From Devosia elaeis (GTDB taxonomy: Bacteria; Pseudomonadota; Alphaproteobacteria; Rhizobiales; Devosiaceae): a DNA stretch of 53,992 nucleotides. The position numbers and the translations under genes were made by a program. The notes beneath the pieces are model-generated. The model searched no databases. It saw only the letters and a program-made list of their open reading frames with translations, and was not told the origin of the DNA. Of this stretch, positions 15,309 through 24,526 are shown piece after piece (within the stretch, counting starts at the first letter, position 1; each line of letters begins with the position of its first letter). The stretch covers positions 1 to 53,992 of the forward strand of contig NZ_LVVY01000076.1 in NCBI RefSeq assembly GCF_001650025.1, given 5' to 3'.

Positions 15309-18287
15309 CTATTCCGACTTGCCGCGCAGGGCGGCAAGGGCGGCAAAGGGGCTGTCGGGATCGAAGACCGGCTTGCGGCCTTCCCGCTGCGGGCGGCGAT
15401 CCTTGTGCTCGCCCTTGTCCGGGCGGCCCCGATGCTCGTCGCGGCCCTTGCCATTGGGCTTGCCGCCATTGGGGCGGGCTTCCCCTTCCGGCCGGCGCGG
15501 GCCGCGACTATTGTTGCGCGGTCGCTCGTTGCGACGCCCCTGCTGGGCCTCGCCGTCGCCATCGCGGCGACCGCGCGGCTCGTGCCGGCGCTGATCGTGA
15601 TTGCGGCGGCCGGGGAACCAGACCTCGTCGAATTCCGGCTCGGCCGGCGCCGCCGGCTCGTCGGACGCAATAGGCTCGACCGGCGCCGCATCGGGCACCA
15701 CGGCCTCTTCCGCCACCACCGCGAGGGGGGGCTCCACCGGCTCGGCGGCCTCGTCCACGGCTTCGACGCTGGCGGGATTGTCCTCCAGCACCTGCTCCAG
15801 GGCCGGCGTTTCGGCCGATGCCTCGGCCAGCGCCAAAGGCGCCGCCTCCTTGGGCGTGCGGCGAACGCGATAGCCGAGCGAGCTCAGGATGGAGGCGAAA
15901 TCCTCGCCCGAACAGCCCAGCAGGCTGGTCATTTCCACCGTGACACGGAAGCCGTTGCCCTCGGCCGCTCCGGCCGGAAGTTCGCCCGCATAGGGCCGGC
16001 CGGCATCGAGCGCGATCAGCGGCCGGATAATGTCGGCCAGGCGCTCCAGGATATCGACGCGCACCGCGCGCTTGCCGGCCACCTTGAACCCGGCGATCTC
16101 GTAGAGCCGCGGATCGACTTCCGGATCGACCAGGAACGAGGTCCGGCCCGAGAGCACGATATGGGGAATGTCGGTGACGCCGGGCTGGCGGACGCCGCCA
16201 TGCTTGAGCGCAAACAGGATCAGCGCCAATTCGCGCGGCGCGGGCTTGAGCGAGAGCGGCAGATAGATGTGATAGGCGCCGAACTTGATGCCCAGTTTGC
16301 GCAGCTTGCCGCGCACATCCTGGTCCAGGCCCTTGACCTCGTCGGCCACCGCATGGCGCGGCAACAGGCCCAGATGTTCGAACAATTGATAGGCCAGCCC
16401 GCGCGCCGTCCCCTCGAGATCGGCCGGCGCTTCCAGCGACATGACCTGTTCGAGCACGGTATTGATATGGTGGCGCAGCCACAGCATCAGCCGGTCCTGC
16501 ACCTTTTCCAGGTCCGGCCCGGTCAGGGTCTCGTCGGCCAGGATGATGATGCGCGGCCGGTAAAGGCTGTCGCCCTCGGCCAGCTCGGCGACGATCTCGC
16601 CGCGCCAGCGCAGCCGCCCATCGGTGGCCAACACGAATTCTTCATTTGGCGAACCGGCCAATCGTTCGGCACGATTGTGTATCTCCGGCGCCACCACCGA
16701 ATCGGCGGCGCCACGCAAACCCTTGGCATCCAGTTCGCCGTCGCCGCGCGCGAGGGTGAAGCGGAAGCCTTCGAGCGTGCCGATGAGGTGGCCTTCAAGC
16801 CGCACTTCGCCTTGGCTGTTGATTTCGGGGGATACCATTCGTTTGTCTTTCAGATGGCGGAGCAGCACGCTGGTGCGCCGGTCGACGAAACGCTGAGTGA
16901 GCCGCTCGTGCAGAGCGTCACTCAGCCTGTCCTCTATGTCCCGTGTCTTTTCGCGCCAATAAGCGGGGTCTTCAAGCCAGTTTTTACGGTTCGCGACAAA
17001 GGTCCAGGTGCGGATCTGCTTGATCCGATTGCTGAGTGTGTCAATGTCGCCCTCCGCATTGTCGCAAAACCGCACCTGCTCGGCAATCCAATCGGCGCTG
17101 ACCCGATCAATTCGTCTCAAATCCGAATAAATCCGGGTGACGATTTCGCCATGCGCGGCCGGTGATATCCCCTGATAGTCGGGAATCTGGCAACATTCCC
17201 AGAGCAGTTTGACCGCTTCATGGCCGCGCGCCAGCGCGCCCGCCTCATTGCGGGCGAGAAATTCCAGCGCCAATTGGTCGGTGGCGACCGGCACGCGGGT
17301 CAGCGTCTTGTCCTGCGGCGACAATTCCAGCGAGCCCCTGAGTCGCTCGATGGAGGAAAAATCCAGCGCGCTGTTGCGCCATTGCACCTGCCGCACCGGT
17401 TCGAAATCGTGGGTTTCGAGCTGGACGACCAATTCCTCGTCGAAATTCTCGGTGCCCCCGGTCACCCCGAACGTGCCGTTATGGCGGTGGCGCCCCGCCC
17501 GGCCCGCGATCTGCCCCAGCTCCGCCGGGGTGAGCGGGCGGCTCTGGTGGCCGTCGAACTTGGTGTCGTCGGCAAAGGCCACGTGATGGATATCGAGATT
17601 GAGCCCCATGCCGATGGCATCGGTGGCGACCAGGAAATCGACATCGCCATTCTGGTAGAGATCGACCTGGGCATTGCGCGTGCGCGGGCTGAGCGCGCCC
17701 ATCACCACCGCCGCGCCGCCGCGCTCGCGCCGGATCAGCTCGGCAATGGCATAGACCTGCCGGGCCGAGAAGGCGACGATGGCGCTGCGTGCCGGCTGGC
17801 GGGAAATTTTCTTCGAACCGGCATAGGTGAGCTGGGAAAAACGCGGCCGATCGATGATCTCGGCATGGGGGACCAGCTTCCTGACCACGCCGGCCATGGT
17901 CGCCGAGCCGAGCAGCAGGGTTTCGTGAAAGCCACGCGCTTTCAGGATGCGGTCGGTAAAGACATGGCCGCGATCGAAATCGGTCGCGGTCTGGATTTCG
18001 TCCACCGCCACGCAATCGACATGGATATCCATGGGCATGGCTTCCACCGTCGCCACCCAATAGCGCGGCTTGGCCGGCACGATGCGCTCCTCGCCGGTGA
18101 CCAGGGCCACCGCCTGTTCGCCGACGCGCTCCACCACCCGCTGATAGACCTCGCGCGCCAGCAGGCGCAGCGGCAGGCCGATCATCCCGGTGGGATGGGC
18201 CAGCATGCGCTCGATGGCGAAATAGGTCTTGCCGGTATTGGTCGGACCGAGAATGGCCTTGACCGAATGGGAGGGTGCGAAAGTCAT
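15309..18287 (-). CDS. SUV3-like DExH RNA helicase with disordered tail
   Basis: An ATP-dependent RNA helicase of 992 aa related to mitochondrial SUV3. Walker A is GPTNTGKT (residues 14-21), the DExH box is DEIQ, and motif III is GSATM. Motif VI is QIAGRAGRHRHNGTFG. The body runs to about residue 780. An Ala/Glu/Pro-rich acidic linker follows, and then an Arg/Gly/Asn-rich basic tail of about 100 residues. The last residues PFAALAALRGKSE form a short amphipathic end. The tail is probably an RNA-binding disordered region. It heads the run with the S4 protein. In SUV3-type systems the helicase works with a nuclease; none is encoded here. Confidence 0.93.
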   Translation of the reverse strand: MTFAPSHSVKAILGPTNTGKTYFAIERMLAHPTGMIGLPLRLLAREVYQRVVERVGEQAVALVTGEERIVPAKPRYWVATVEAMPMDIHVDCVAVDEIQTATDFDRGHVFTDRILKARGFHETLLLGSATMAGVVRKLVPHAEIIDRPRFSQLTYAGSKKISRQPARSAIVAFSARQVYAIAELIRRERGGAAVVMGALSPRTRNAQVDLYQNGDVDFLVATDAIGMGLNLDIHHVAFADDTKFDGHQSRPLTPAELGQIAGRAGRHRHNGTFGVTGGTENFDEELVVQLETHDFEPVRQVQWRNSALDFSSIERLRGSLELSPQDKTLTRVPVATDQLALEFLARNEAGALARGHEAVKLLWECCQIPDYQGISPAAHGEIVTRIYSDLRRIDRVSADWIAEQVRFCDNAEGDIDTLSNRIKQIRTWTFVANRKNWLEDPAYWREKTRDIEDRLSDALHERLTQRFVDRRTSVLLRHLKDKRMVSPEINSQGEVRLEGHLIGTLEGFRFTLARGDGELDAKGLRGAADSVVAPEIHNRAERLAGSPNEEFVLATDGRLRWRGEIVAELAEGDSLYRPRIIILADETLTGPDLEKVQDRLMLWLRHHINTVLEQVMSLEAPADLEGTARGLAYQLFEHLGLLPRHAVADEVKGLDQDVRGKLRKLGIKFGAYHIYLPLSLKPAPRELALILFALKHGGVRQPGVTDIPHIVLSGRTSFLVDPEVDPRLYEIAGFKVAGKRAVRVDILERLADIIRPLIALDAGRPYAGELPAGAAEGNGFRVTVEMTSLLGCSGEDFASILSSLGYRVRRTPKEAAPLALAEASAETPALEQVLEDNPASVEAVDEAAEPVEPPLAVVAEEAVVPDAAPVEPIASDEPAAPAEPEFDEVWFPGRRNHDQRRHEPRGRRDGDGEAQQGRRNERPRNNSRGPRRPEGEARPNGGKPNGKGRDEHRGRPDKGEHKDRRPQREGRKPVFDPDSPFAALAALRGKSE

Positions 18288-19184
18288 CGCGCCCTATGTA
18301 GGCCTTCCGCGCCGGGCTTGCGAGGGCCGGCGTGACGTCGTCCCATCAAAAGACAAAGCTGCCACCTTTTTGCCACCAGCGTTAACGAGCGGAACAGATG
18401 CGGAACGAAACAGAACCGAATCGGCGCGGAGCGGAGAGTCCGAATTTGTTCCCTACGAAATCTGGTGGGTGGTCTCGGTCCGGGGCACAAGCCGGCGCGC
18501 CAGGCGCGCGAATGGAGCCAAAATCCGTTCAGCTTGGTTAGGATCGGGTAAACAAGGCCCGGAATCGGGCGAATGTGAACATTCTGTAAATGCCTTTACC
18601 GTCGCGTTTTTTTGTCCTTTCATCACCCCAGGCCCGTACGACCGGCCCCGGTACCGAGCCCTTTGACGAAAAAGCCGATTGACGTGCCGGGATGGGACAA
18701 GCCTTGCCGGTGCCTCGGGTGGTGCGGGAAGCGGTCAAGACGGCGCCAATGGAACCCGTCCGGCCCGATTCCGGCCCTGCCGTCCGCCTCGCCTCACGCC
18801 ATCCCGGACTCCTGTGACATGTCCCAGGGCGAGACACCGGCCGGCCATTGCATGCGACGTGGTTAAGGCTCAGGCCAAAACGAGAACGAACGGGGACAGA
18901 ATCGCGATGATCACCAGAATGCGGTTTTGTTCACCACCATGGCTGGTGGCTGCGCCTGGTCGCGACCACTAGGCGGCGCTATTGCGGCCTCCCGGACCGC
19001 CCGGATCGTTCATCTGGCTGAATTTTCCGTTCATTTCGGCACGGCTGGCCGGTTTCCTGCCAGGTCCTTGCGCCGCGCGGCCATGATTATGGCGGGGCCA
19101 TTAACCCGCAAAACCTGTTTTTGCGGCGCCCGCCCGGCCCGAAATTGTCAAAAAAGCCTTTGACCGTCCGAAAGCGGGACAGCT
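18288..19184. other. 900-bp stretch without a supported gene
   Basis: It lies between the start of the helicase and the end of the DUF3108 gene, both on the minus strand. Short open frames are low in complexity and lack ribosome sites. No tRNA, SRP RNA, tmRNA or RNase P signature was recognised. The stretch contains GAAC-N7-GAAC at 18392-18406 (alphaproteobacterial LexA-box pattern), about 105 bp upstream of the helicase start, and a hairpin CCGCAAAA/TTTTGCGG at 19106-19126. The helicase promoter should lie in its left part. Confidence 0.55.
18392..18406 (-). promoter_or_regulatory. Possible LexA (SOS) box
   Basis: On the minus strand GTTC-CGCATCT-GTTC matches the alphaproteobacterial LexA site GTTC-N7-GTTC, upstream of the helicase gene. 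A third GTTC sits 6 bases further upstream on that strand. A match of this kind is expected about once per window by chance, so support is weak. Confidence 0.25.
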
Positions 19185-19970
19185 CTATTCGGCCCGTGCA
19201 TTGGTCAGCACCATGGAGAGGTCGCCCATACTGGTGCCGATGATCACGCGATAGGGCACATAATAGCCCGAGGCGCCGAGCGGGGCATACCAGAGGACGA
19301 TGCGGCTGGTATCGGCCAGATATTGGGTCATTTCCGAGGACCCGAAATGCCCCGAAATCGGCTGGTATTTCACCGAGCAGGCGACCAGCGGCCCCTGATA
19401 GCCGGTGCGCGGCGAGGTGGCCTCGTCATGATCGAGAAAGCCCATGCGGATATTGAAGCGCTCGACCCCGGTGAAAATCTTGAACTCGCGCTGGCACAGC
19501 GACTGGTCCAGCCCCTCGCCCTTGAGCACGAAGGCGGAGAGGAAATCGCCCACGCCCGTGAGATGCCCCCGTTCCACCGGCACCCGGTCATAGCTGTCGA
19601 GCACGGGCGGCGTGACCTGGAACGAGGCCACATTGCGCCCAGAAAAGCCGACATCGACATTGAACACTTCGCCATTGGCGCGGGTTTCGAGCTGGAAGCG
19701 CTCCGCCTCTAGGGTCGAACCGGAGGAGGCACCGCTGACGCTGGCCGTGGCGGTGCCGCTGGCCACGACATTGCCGAGCCCGGTGACGCGCGCCGCGAGA
19801 TCGAAGCCATAGCGGCGCCCGTCATCATCGAAGTCGATATCGACCAAAGCCACATTGATCCCGCCCACGGTCAGCACATAGCTGACCCGCGCATCGACGG
19901 GAGCGGACAAAGCCGGCCGGGCGGCAAGCGGGACGGCCAGGGCGAGAAGGAGCAGGGCGGATCGGATCAC
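19185..19970 (-). CDS. DUF3108 domain protein, exported
   Basis: The 261 aa begin with a Sec signal peptide (IRSALLLLALAVPLAARPALS). The mature part resembles DUF3108, with VSYVLTVGGINVALVDIDF near the start, the Cys-containing CQREFKIFTG and VACSVKYQPISGH in the middle, and WYAPLGASGYYVPYRVIIGT near the end. It is probably periplasmic, with unknown function. The start codon is GTG. It is divergent from rpmB, an arrangement I recall from many Hyphomicrobiales. Confidence 0.85.
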   Translation of the reverse strand: MIRSALLLLALAVPLAARPALSAPVDARVSYVLTVGGINVALVDIDFDDDGRRYGFDLAARVTGLGNVVASGTATASVSGASSGSTLEAERFQLETRANGEVFNVDVGFSGRNVASFQVTPPVLDSYDRVPVERGHLTGVGDFLSAFVLKGEGLDQSLCQREFKIFTGVERFNIRMGFLDHDEATSPRTGYQGPLVACSVKYQPISGHFGSSEMTQYLADTSRIVLWYAPLGASGYYVPYRVIIGTSMGDLSMVLTNARAE

Positions 19971-20101
19971 GGCGGGATGTCTCGGCTAGGCGCCTGCCGG
20001 TGACGCTGGCCGGGCAGGAACGAATCACTTCTGAATGGAGAAAGTGCCGCCCGATCTTGTCCCGCGCAAGGCGCTCTCTGCCCCGTGAGCCGGCCTTTGG
20101 C

Positions 20102-20130
20102 TTGACGGCAAGGCCTGCATTCTCTAAAGA
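20102..20130 (+). promoter_or_regulatory. Candidate rpmB promoter
   Basis: TTGACG (20102-20107) and TAAAGA (20125-20130) are spaced by 17 bases, about 80 bases upstream of the rpmB start. This matches the housekeeping pattern for a strong ribosomal-protein promoter. Confidence 0.55.
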
Positions 20131-20210
20131 ACCGCGAGATTTCACCACAATCGAGGCCCGTAGCGGACGTCTCCGCCACGAAGGACCTTTACACAAACAG
20201 GATATCAAAA

Positions 20211-20495
20211 ATGGCACGTCGCTGCGAATTGACCGGCAAGGGCGTTATGGTGGGCAACAATGTTTCGCACGCCCTCAACCGCACCCGCCGCCGCTTTCTC
20301 CCCAACCTCGTCAACGTGACGCTGATTTCGGATGCGCTGAACCGTTCGGTCAAGCTGCGCATTTCGGCCGCGGCCCTGCGTTCGGTCGAGCACCGCGGCG
20401 GCCTCGACGCCTTCCTGCTCAAGCAGGACGATGCCGATCTGAGCCCCCTGGCTCTGGGCATCAAGAAGGAAATCCGCGCGGCCCTCGCCGCCTAA
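20211..20495 (+). CDS. rpmB: 50S ribosomal protein L28
   Basis: This is a structural protein of the large ribosomal subunit, 94 aa. It begins with [20 protein letters not shown], the L28 signature, followed by the basic [18 protein letters not shown]. The C-terminal extension [20 protein letters not shown] is typical of alphaproteobacterial L28. It stands alone, with a promoter-like pair upstream and a strong terminator 24 bases past the stop. Confidence 0.97.
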   Translation: MARRCELTGKGVMVGNNVSHALNRTRRRFLPNLVNVTLISDALNRSVKLRISAAALRSVEHRGGLDAFLLKQDDADLSPLALGIKKEIRAALAA

Positions 20496-20518
20496 GCGAT
20501 TTCCTGTTCGGATTTCGA

Positions 20519-20553
20519 CCGCGTGGAGTCCTGCTCCGCGCGGTTTTGTTTTT
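20519..20553 (+). terminator. Intrinsic terminator of rpmB
   Basis: CCGCGTGGAG-TCCTG-CTCCGCGCGG forms a 10-bp stem with one G-U pair, followed by TTTTGTTTTT. Confidence 0.92.
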
Positions 20554-20580
20554 GGGCTGTCTTCTCTACCCACCACCGCG

Positions 20581-20665
20581 CGTCACTCTCGGGCTTGACC
20601 CGAGGGCTCTGTACATGCGGCGGCTTGATGAATACAACGCCCTCGGGTCAAGCCCGAGGGTGACG
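20581..20665. repeat. Inverted pair of family C units
   Basis: CGTCACTCTCGGGCTTGACC... (20581-20607) and its inverse, ending CCGAGGGTGACG (20639-20665), differ at one arm position. Each 27-base unit is also a hairpin by itself. The pair lies between the rpmB terminator and the queuosine transporter gene. Confidence 0.85.
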
Positions 20666-20749
20666 ATCTGCGAGGAACGGCGGTTCCGTTCTTCTCCCCA
20701 ATCTCCGCGCCAGCCAAATGCTGGTGGCGGATAACATAGGTACAGTCAG

Positions 20750-21385
20750 ATGCTGTCTCGCTTGCTGGTGGCCTTGGCCGCCATGGTGGCCGTGGTCGCC
20801 GCTTCCAACTTTCTCGTGCAATTTCCGGTCGACCTGACCCTGGGGAACGTCCATATCGGCGACATCCTCACCTGGGGCGCCTTCACCTATCCCGTGGCCT
20901 TCCTGGTCACCGACCTGTCCAACCGCGCCTTCGGCCCGCAAAAGACCCGGCTCGTGGTCATTGCCGGCTTCTGCGTGGCGGTGGTGCTCTCGATCTGGCT
21001 GGCCACGCCGCGTATCGCCATCGCCTCGGGCTCGGCCTTCCTCGTGGCGCAATTGCTCGACGTCTCCATCTTCCATCGTCTGCGCCACGGCCCGTGGTGG
21101 CATGCGCCGATGTTCTCCTCGCTGTTCTCTTCGGCGCTCGACACCGCCATCTTCTTCTCCCTGGCCATGGCGCCGGCCTTTGCCGGCATCGATGCCTGGT
21201 TCGGGCTGGAAGATTCGTCCCTGCCCTTCCCCGCCCCGCTGCTCGGCATCGGACCGGAAGTGGAGCTGTGGCAGAGCCTCGCCCTGGGCGATTTCCTGGT
21301 GAAGCTGGTCATGGCCGTGCTGATGCTGGCGCCCTACAAGACCATCCGCGACCTGGTTCTGAAGCGGATGCCGGTGGCGGCATAA
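20750..21385 (+). CDS. Queuosine precursor transporter, YhhQ/VUT family
   Basis: This integral membrane protein of 211 aa has about six hydrophobic segments. YhhQ-family members import preQ0/preQ1 for queuosine tRNA modification. Family features visible are ASNFLVQF in helix 1, GDILTWGAFTYPVAFLVTDL in helix 2 and FGPQKTR in the following loop. A small hairpin (CCAGC-CAAAT-GCTGG, about 20710-20724) lies just ahead of the ribosome site, but it does not look like a preQ1 riboswitch. Confidence 0.9.
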   Translation: MLSRLLVALAAMVAVVAASNFLVQFPVDLTLGNVHIGDILTWGAFTYPVAFLVTDLSNRAFGPQKTRLVVIAGFCVAVVLSIWLATPRIAIASGSAFLVAQLLDVSIFHRLRHGPWWHAPMFSSLFSSALDTAIFFSLAMAPAFAGIDAWFGLEDSSLPFPAPLLGIGPEVELWQSLALGDFLVKLVMAVLMLAPYKTIRDLVLKRMPVAA

Positions 21386-21403
21386 GGCAGCATTTTCAGC
21401 ATT

Positions 21404-21484
21404 CGTCGTCATTGCCGGGCTTGTCCCGGCAATCCATTCGAGCGGGAAAGGTGGATCACCGGGACAAGCCCGGTGATGACGACA
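21404..21484. repeat. Inverted pair of family C variant units
   Basis: TCGTCGTCATTGCCGGGCTT at the left and CCCGGTGATGACGA at the right are inverted halves, each with its own CCGGG-CTTGT-CCCGG type hairpin. It is a variant of the unit at 20581-20665. It separates two convergent genes and may help block transcription. Confidence 0.8.
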
Positions 21485-21497
21485 AAATTGTACGCAC

Positions 21498-22487
21498 TCA
21501 TTCCGGCAGCGCGAATTCCAGGATCATCGTCCGCTGCCAGCCGTTGAAATTGTTGTCCGAGCCCATGAGGATGCGCAATTCGCCGCCCGGCGTGCGGTGC
21601 ACCATCAGGCTCTCCATATTGTCGATCTCGGCGCCCTGGGCCGAGAGCAGCAATTCCCCACGCATCAGATTGCCCGGCCGCACCTCCGCCGCCGGCACGC
21701 GGCGCAGGTTCATCGCGAAGCTGAACAGCGACACGCCGCGCTCCAGCACCAGGAGGTCGCCATTGGGCAGGAAGGCGCAATCGGTGGGATTGACGATGGG
21801 GCTGTTGAAATAGGTGAAGGGCCCCCTGTCCTCGACGCCCAGCATTTCGCCCCGGTGATTACCGTCTTCGTCCAGCGCTTCCTCGGTGATGAGGATGGTG
21901 GAACCGGCCACAGGGGAGGCCGGCGGCGCGATGCAGATCGATTCCAGCGATTCATTGGTCCTGAGATCGGTGAGCCATTGCGGGATCGGCACCTCCCGCG
22001 CCGGCCCGCCTGGACGGCCATCATGAATGGAAAAATCGGCCACCCGCGTCAGATGCTCGAAGCTGACCCGCACCGCCGCCGGCACGCCATCGCGCCAGAT
22101 CGTGTCCATGCCCTCGGCATCGCGCGCATATTGGCGCGGCAATGGCTGGCCGGCGGAATTCTGGATCGGCTCGATAATCACCCCGATAAAGCCGAACAGC
22201 CGGTCTGCCTCGTCATAGGCCAATTGCCCGGAAACGAAATGGCCGCGATCGGTGACGAAGGCGATGCGCTGATTGTCGCCGGTCTGGGTGACGCTCGAGA
22301 GGCCGCCGAACGTGTCGTCGGGGCTTTGCAGGGTCATGCCGCCGCGAAAGATCAGCTTGTCGACCCGCTGGTCGAGCTCGGCGCCCTTGAAGCGGGTGAT
22401 CTGCGCCGCGCTCACCGTCGCCTCCACCGCCCCGGCCGGACCGGCCAGGGTCAGCAGAGCCAGGGCAAGGGCGGCGGAGCGGATCAT
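21498..22487 (-). CDS. Exported esterase-like/phytase-like protein
   Basis: The 329 residues start with a Sec signal peptide ([20 protein letters not shown]). The mature protein resembles the phytase-like beta-propeller family (COG4246): [47 protein letters not shown] and [19 protein letters not shown]. It is probably periplasmic; the substrate is unknown. Its start overlaps the cobT stop by 4 bases (ATGA), so it appears to be the last gene of the cobS-cobT transcript. Confidence 0.85.
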   Translation of the reverse strand: MIRSAALALALLTLAGPAGAVEATVSAAQITRFKGAELDQRVDKLIFRGGMTLQSPDDTFGGLSSVTQTGDNQRIAFVTDRGHFVSGQLAYDEADRLFGFIGVIIEPIQNSAGQPLPRQYARDAEGMDTIWRDGVPAAVRVSFEHLTRVADFSIHDGRPGGPAREVPIPQWLTDLRTNESLESICIAPPASPVAGSTILITEEALDEDGNHRGEMLGVEDRGPFTYFNSPIVNPTDCAFLPNGDLLVLERGVSLFSFAMNLRRVPAAEVRPGNLMRGELLLSAQGAEIDNMESLMVHRTPGGELRILMGSDNNFNGWQRTMILEFALPE

Positions 22488-24373
22488 CCCCGCGCCCGCC
22501 GCCGGGTCTGGGCCGGCATTTCCTCGTCGAACAGGGCGGCCAGCTCGTCGGTGAGCGCCCCGGCCAGTTCCTCCGCATCGAGAAGCGTCACCGCGCGCCG
22601 GTAATAGCGGGTCACGTCATGACCGATGCCCACGGCGACGAGCTGGATCGGCGAGCGCGTCTCGATATCCTCGATCACCTGCCGCAGATGGGCTTCGAGA
22701 TAATTGCCGGCATTGACGCTCTGGGTGCTGTCATCGACCGGCGCGCCGTCCGAGATCACCATGAGGATGCGCCGCTGTTCGGGGCGGGCCATCAGGCGCT
22801 TGCGCGCCCATTCCAGCGCCTCGCCGTCGATGTTCTCCTTGAGCAGGCCCTCGCGCATCATCAGGCCCAGATTACGCCTGGCATGGCGCCAGGGCTCGTC
22901 GGCGGCCTTGTAGATGATGTGGCGGATATCGTTGACGCGACCGGGATTGGGCGGGCGATTGGCCTCGAGCCAGGCTTCTCGGCTCTTGCCGCCCTTCCAG
23001 GCGCGGGTGGTGAAGCCCAGGATTTCCACCTTCACCCCGCAACGCTCCAGCGTGCGCGCGAGAATATCGCCACAGATCGCCGCAATGGTGATCGGCCTTC
23101 CGCGCATGGAGCCGGAATTGTCGATCAGCAGCGTCACCACGGTGTCGCGGAAATCGGTATCGTTCTCGACCTTGAACGAGAGTGCCTGCAGGGGATCGGT
23201 GACCACGCGGGTGAGGCGCGCCGTGTCCAGCAGCCCTTCTTCGAGGTCGAACTGCCAGGACCGGTTCTGCTTGGCCATCAGGCGCCGCTGCAGCTTGTTG
23301 GCCAGCCGCGCGACGGCGCCGGCCAGGTTTTCGAGCTGCTTGTCGAGCAGGGCGCGCAGCTGGTCGAGCTCATCGGGCGGGCACAATTCGGCCGCCTTGA
23401 CGATCTCGTCGAACTTGGTGGTGAAGACCTTGTAATTGAACTGGTTGGAGAGCTGGGTGCCGCCATCCTTGGCGGGCGGCGGCATGGGGGCATCCTCGCC
23501 CGCCTCGGCCTCGGCGTCCTCGTCGGCATCGGCCATGTCGGCCTCCATGCCCTCGACATCGCCGGTTTCCTCGCTCTCGCCGGCCTGGCTGTCCTCTTCG
23601 CTCTCGGACTGCTCGTTCTCGCCATCGCCCTGCTCGGGCGCCTGGTCGGAACCCTGGGCCTGCTCGGGCTGGTTGTCCTCGCCGCTGTCCTCGTCGCTCT
23701 CGGAGGGATCCTCCATGTCGCTTTCGGCGATCAGGTTGAGATCGCGCAGCACGGCGCGCGCAGCCCTGGAGAAATCCTCCTGGCTCTCATAGGTATCGAG
23801 CAGCTTGTCGAGCGAGGTGCCGGCCTTGGCCTCGATCTCCTTGCGCCAGAGATCGACCAGCGCATGGCCCGAAGGCGGCACGGCCACGCCGGCCAGCTTT
23901 TCGCGCAGCATGAGGCCCAGGGCCTCGGCCAAAGGCGCATCGCCCTTGTCGTCGACCTCCGCGAAATTGGCGCGGAACAGCCGGTCCTCCAGCATTTCAT
24001 GGATATTGCCGCCCATGCCGGGCATGCGGATGACGCCGAGGGACTCGACGCGCGCCTGTTCCAGCGCGTCGAAGGCGGCGCGCGCCTGCGGGTCCATGGG
24101 GCTCCGCTTGCGATGGGCATCGGGATCATGGCTGGCCAGCCGCATGGCCATGGCATCGCCCTGCCCGCGGGCAATGGCGATATCGCGCCTGGTCGGCAGG
24201 CGCGGCAGATTGGCCAGGCGCGCCTTGTCCGAGGTCAGCAGCGGCCGGTCGGCGGTGAAGCTGACCTCCAGCTCCGCCTTGCCGCCAATGGCGCGCACCG
24301 TGGCGCCCATGGCCGATTTGAAGGCCTGGGTCTGATCGGGCTTGTTGGCTTTGCTGCGCGGGGGTTGTGCCAT
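22484..24373 (-). CDS. cobT: Cobaltochelatase subunit CobT
   Basis: With CobS and CobN it inserts Co2+ into hydrogenobyrinic acid a,c-diamide in aerobic cobalamin synthesis. The 629 aa show the typical layout: an N-terminal domain, a long Glu/Asp/Ser-rich acidic linker (about residues 215-300), and a C-terminal VWA domain with the MIDAS-type motif [11 protein letters not shown]. The chosen ATG at 24373 leaves out 33 residues derived from an upstream repeat; [20 protein letters not shown] is a plausible N-terminus. The gene follows cobS after a 150-bp gap filled by a paired repeat. CobN is not in the window. Confidence 0.95.
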   Translation of the reverse strand: MAQPPRSKANKPDQTQAFKSAMGATVRAIGGKAELEVSFTADRPLLTSDKARLANLPRLPTRRDIAIARGQGDAMAMRLASHDPDAHRKRSPMDPQARAAFDALEQARVESLGVIRMPGMGGNIHEMLEDRLFRANFAEVDDKGDAPLAEALGLMLREKLAGVAVPPSGHALVDLWRKEIEAKAGTSLDKLLDTYESQEDFSRAARAVLRDLNLIAESDMEDPSESDEDSGEDNQPEQAQGSDQAPEQGDGENEQSESEEDSQAGESEETGDVEGMEADMADADEDAEAEAGEDAPMPPPAKDGGTQLSNQFNYKVFTTKFDEIVKAAELCPPDELDQLRALLDKQLENLAGAVARLANKLQRRLMAKQNRSWQFDLEEGLLDTARLTRVVTDPLQALSFKVENDTDFRDTVVTLLIDNSGSMRGRPITIAAICGDILARTLERCGVKVEILGFTTRAWKGGKSREAWLEANRPPNPGRVNDIRHIIYKAADEPWRHARRNLGLMMREGLLKENIDGEALEWARKRLMARPEQRRILMVISDGAPVDDSTQSVNAGNYLEAHLRQVIEDIETRSPIQLVAVGIGHDVTRYYRRAVTLLDAEELAGALTDELAALFDEEMPAQTRRRARG

Positions 24374-24394
24374 GAACCTGCTCGTCTTTCGTGA

Positions 24395-24521
24395 GGAAGG
24401 CCCCCTCACCCGCCGCTGCGCGGCGACCTCTCCCCCAAGGGAGAGGCAAGAAAAACACCGGCCCCCCTTCACCTCTCCCTTGGGGGAGAGGTCGGCCCGA
24501 AGGGCCGGTGAGGGGGCCTTC
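24395..24521. repeat. Paired inverted repeat, family A, inside cobS-cobT
   Basis: The left half reads GAAGGCCCCCTCACCCGCC and then ACCTCTCCCCCAAGGGAGAGG. The right half is its inverse, ending GGTGAGGGGGCCTTC. The arms are nearly perfect, with only the small inner hairpin loops differing. The element occupies almost the whole gap between cobS and cobT, ending 22 bases from the cobT start. Confidence 0.9.
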
Positions 24522-24526
24522 TATTT

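Noticed and set aside
18538..19163. Several short frames (60-100 codons) in the gap after the helicase
   Set aside because: Pro/Arg-rich composition, no ribosome sites and no likeness to known proteins; none stands out from the background of a GC-rich sequence.
20708..20749. preQ1 riboswitch before the queuosine transporter
   Set aside because: Only a small hairpin is present. The A-rich tail and the conserved loop of a preQ1-I aptamer are missing.
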